NCBI GenBank assembly: GCA_963798805.1
Contig: CAWCVC010000010.1
Span: forward strand, 124,001 to 188,000
DNA length: 64,000 bases
Reading direction: 5' to 3'
Source of the DNA: CAVZCK01 sp963798805
GTDB lineage: Bacteria; Pseudomonadota; Alphaproteobacteria; Rhizobiales; Rhodomicrobiaceae
Shown here piece by piece: positions 63,713-64,000 of the stretch (its first letter is position 1; the number at the start of each line of letters is the position of its first letter). The notes under the pieces are model-generated. The model did not search any database. It worked only from the letters and a program-made list of their open reading frames with translations, and had not been told where the DNA came from. Both the position numbers and the translations under genes were made by a program.

Positions 63713-64000
63713 TCAACGGATGGCTGCAGCTTTTCCTCGATCAGGGAGGGCAATGCGATTGAAATCCGAACAACAGATTTTACCAACGCATCTTGGGTGG
63801 GGGTGGTGGGCTTCCAGGATACGGCGGCCGTCGCGCGAGATTGCGAGCGATGTGACCTCGGCCGCATGCCCCTCGAAGGCGTGAATGAGCCTGCCGCTCG
63901 TCACATCCCACAGGCTGAACGTGGAGTCTCCGCCTGCGGACAGAATGCGCCTGCCGTCCGGCAGGAAGGCCAGCGAATGCACCGATGCGCGGCTCTCCCA
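63713..64000 (-). CDS. WD40-repeat protein, 5' truncated by the window edge
   Basis: The frame is open from the window end. It encodes a WD40 blade (VHSLAFLPDGRRILSAGGDS, FSLWDVTSGRLIHAFEGHAA) and the start of a second (EVTSLAISRDGRRIL), then loses the pattern and ends about 30 residues later. The second blade is incomplete, which suggests a decayed 3' end or a frameshift near 63820. The upstream part lies outside the window. The gap 63515-63712 shows nothing recognisable. Confidence 0.65.
   Translation of the reverse strand, partial: WESRASVHSLAFLPDGRRILSAGGDSTFSLWDVTSGRLIHAFEGHAAEVTSLAISRDGRRILEAHHPHPRCVGKICCSDFNRIALPDRGKAAAIR

Overview
The window is GC-rich, densely coded bacterial DNA that reads as an alphaproteobacterium, most likely Hyphomicrobiales (Rhizobiales). 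The signs are an IalB-family protein at the left edge, an aerobic cobalt chelatase pair (cobT/cobS) followed by a DnaJ protein and bolA, several intergenic palindromes of a kind common in that order, and many proteins of the style usual there. I cannot name the genus. No rRNA, tRNA, CRISPR array or phage module was seen.

Layout. 1-27.7 kb is mostly housekeeping: glutathione transferase, thioesterase, EamA exporter, a DjlA-like co-chaperone, a peptidoglycan amidase, a CBS protein, cobT-maoC-cobS-dnaJ, bolA and a MIP channel, mmsA, uppP, a TspO-family protein, an esterase, an acyl-CoA carboxylase alpha subunit carrying two single-base frameshifts, a cytochrome c, der-holC, bamB with a YfgM-like partner, panB, and two small secreted Cys-rich proteins. 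27.7-40.4 kb is an accessory region. It holds a three-subunit PaoABC-like molybdenum aldehyde oxidase, an Lrp-type regulator, a second GST, cupin, epimerase and GNAT genes, and much decay: a collapsed AraC regulator, an aldo/keto reductase remnant, a frameshifted ISAzo13-family element, and a short-chain dehydrogenase split by an intact IS630-family element with a clean TA duplication. 40.5-51.7 kb carries a DUF763 protein, a large L,D-transpeptidase with a 25-residue-repeat coiled coil, a UvrD-type helicase with an inverted repeat just upstream, a compact membrane/TPR/AAA+ operon of unknown role, a heme-plus-beta-propeller lyase-like protein and a Tat-exported hydrolase. 51.8-57.3 kb is a complete sugar-type ABC importer (binding protein, two permeases, ATPase) followed by an Ldh-family dehydrogenase.

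57.4-63.5 kb is the most interesting part: a tight, overlapping minus-strand operon in which a two-subunit xanthine-oxidase-family molybdenum hydroxylase (large subunit with a Tat signal) runs directly into soxX, soxY, soxZ, soxA and a Tat-exported flavocytochrome-c-type sulfide dehydrogenase flavoprotein. SoxB and SoxCD are absent from the window. SoxY ends in an unusual CIDGG tail, and the SoxA reading frame begins inside a stretch of REP-like hairpins.

A family of palindromes, mostly bounded by CTAGTGG/CCACTAG, recurs at four places (23.1-23.4, 36.2-36.3 and 51.4 kb). One copy sits inside another palindrome and one ends a dienelactone-hydrolase fragment.
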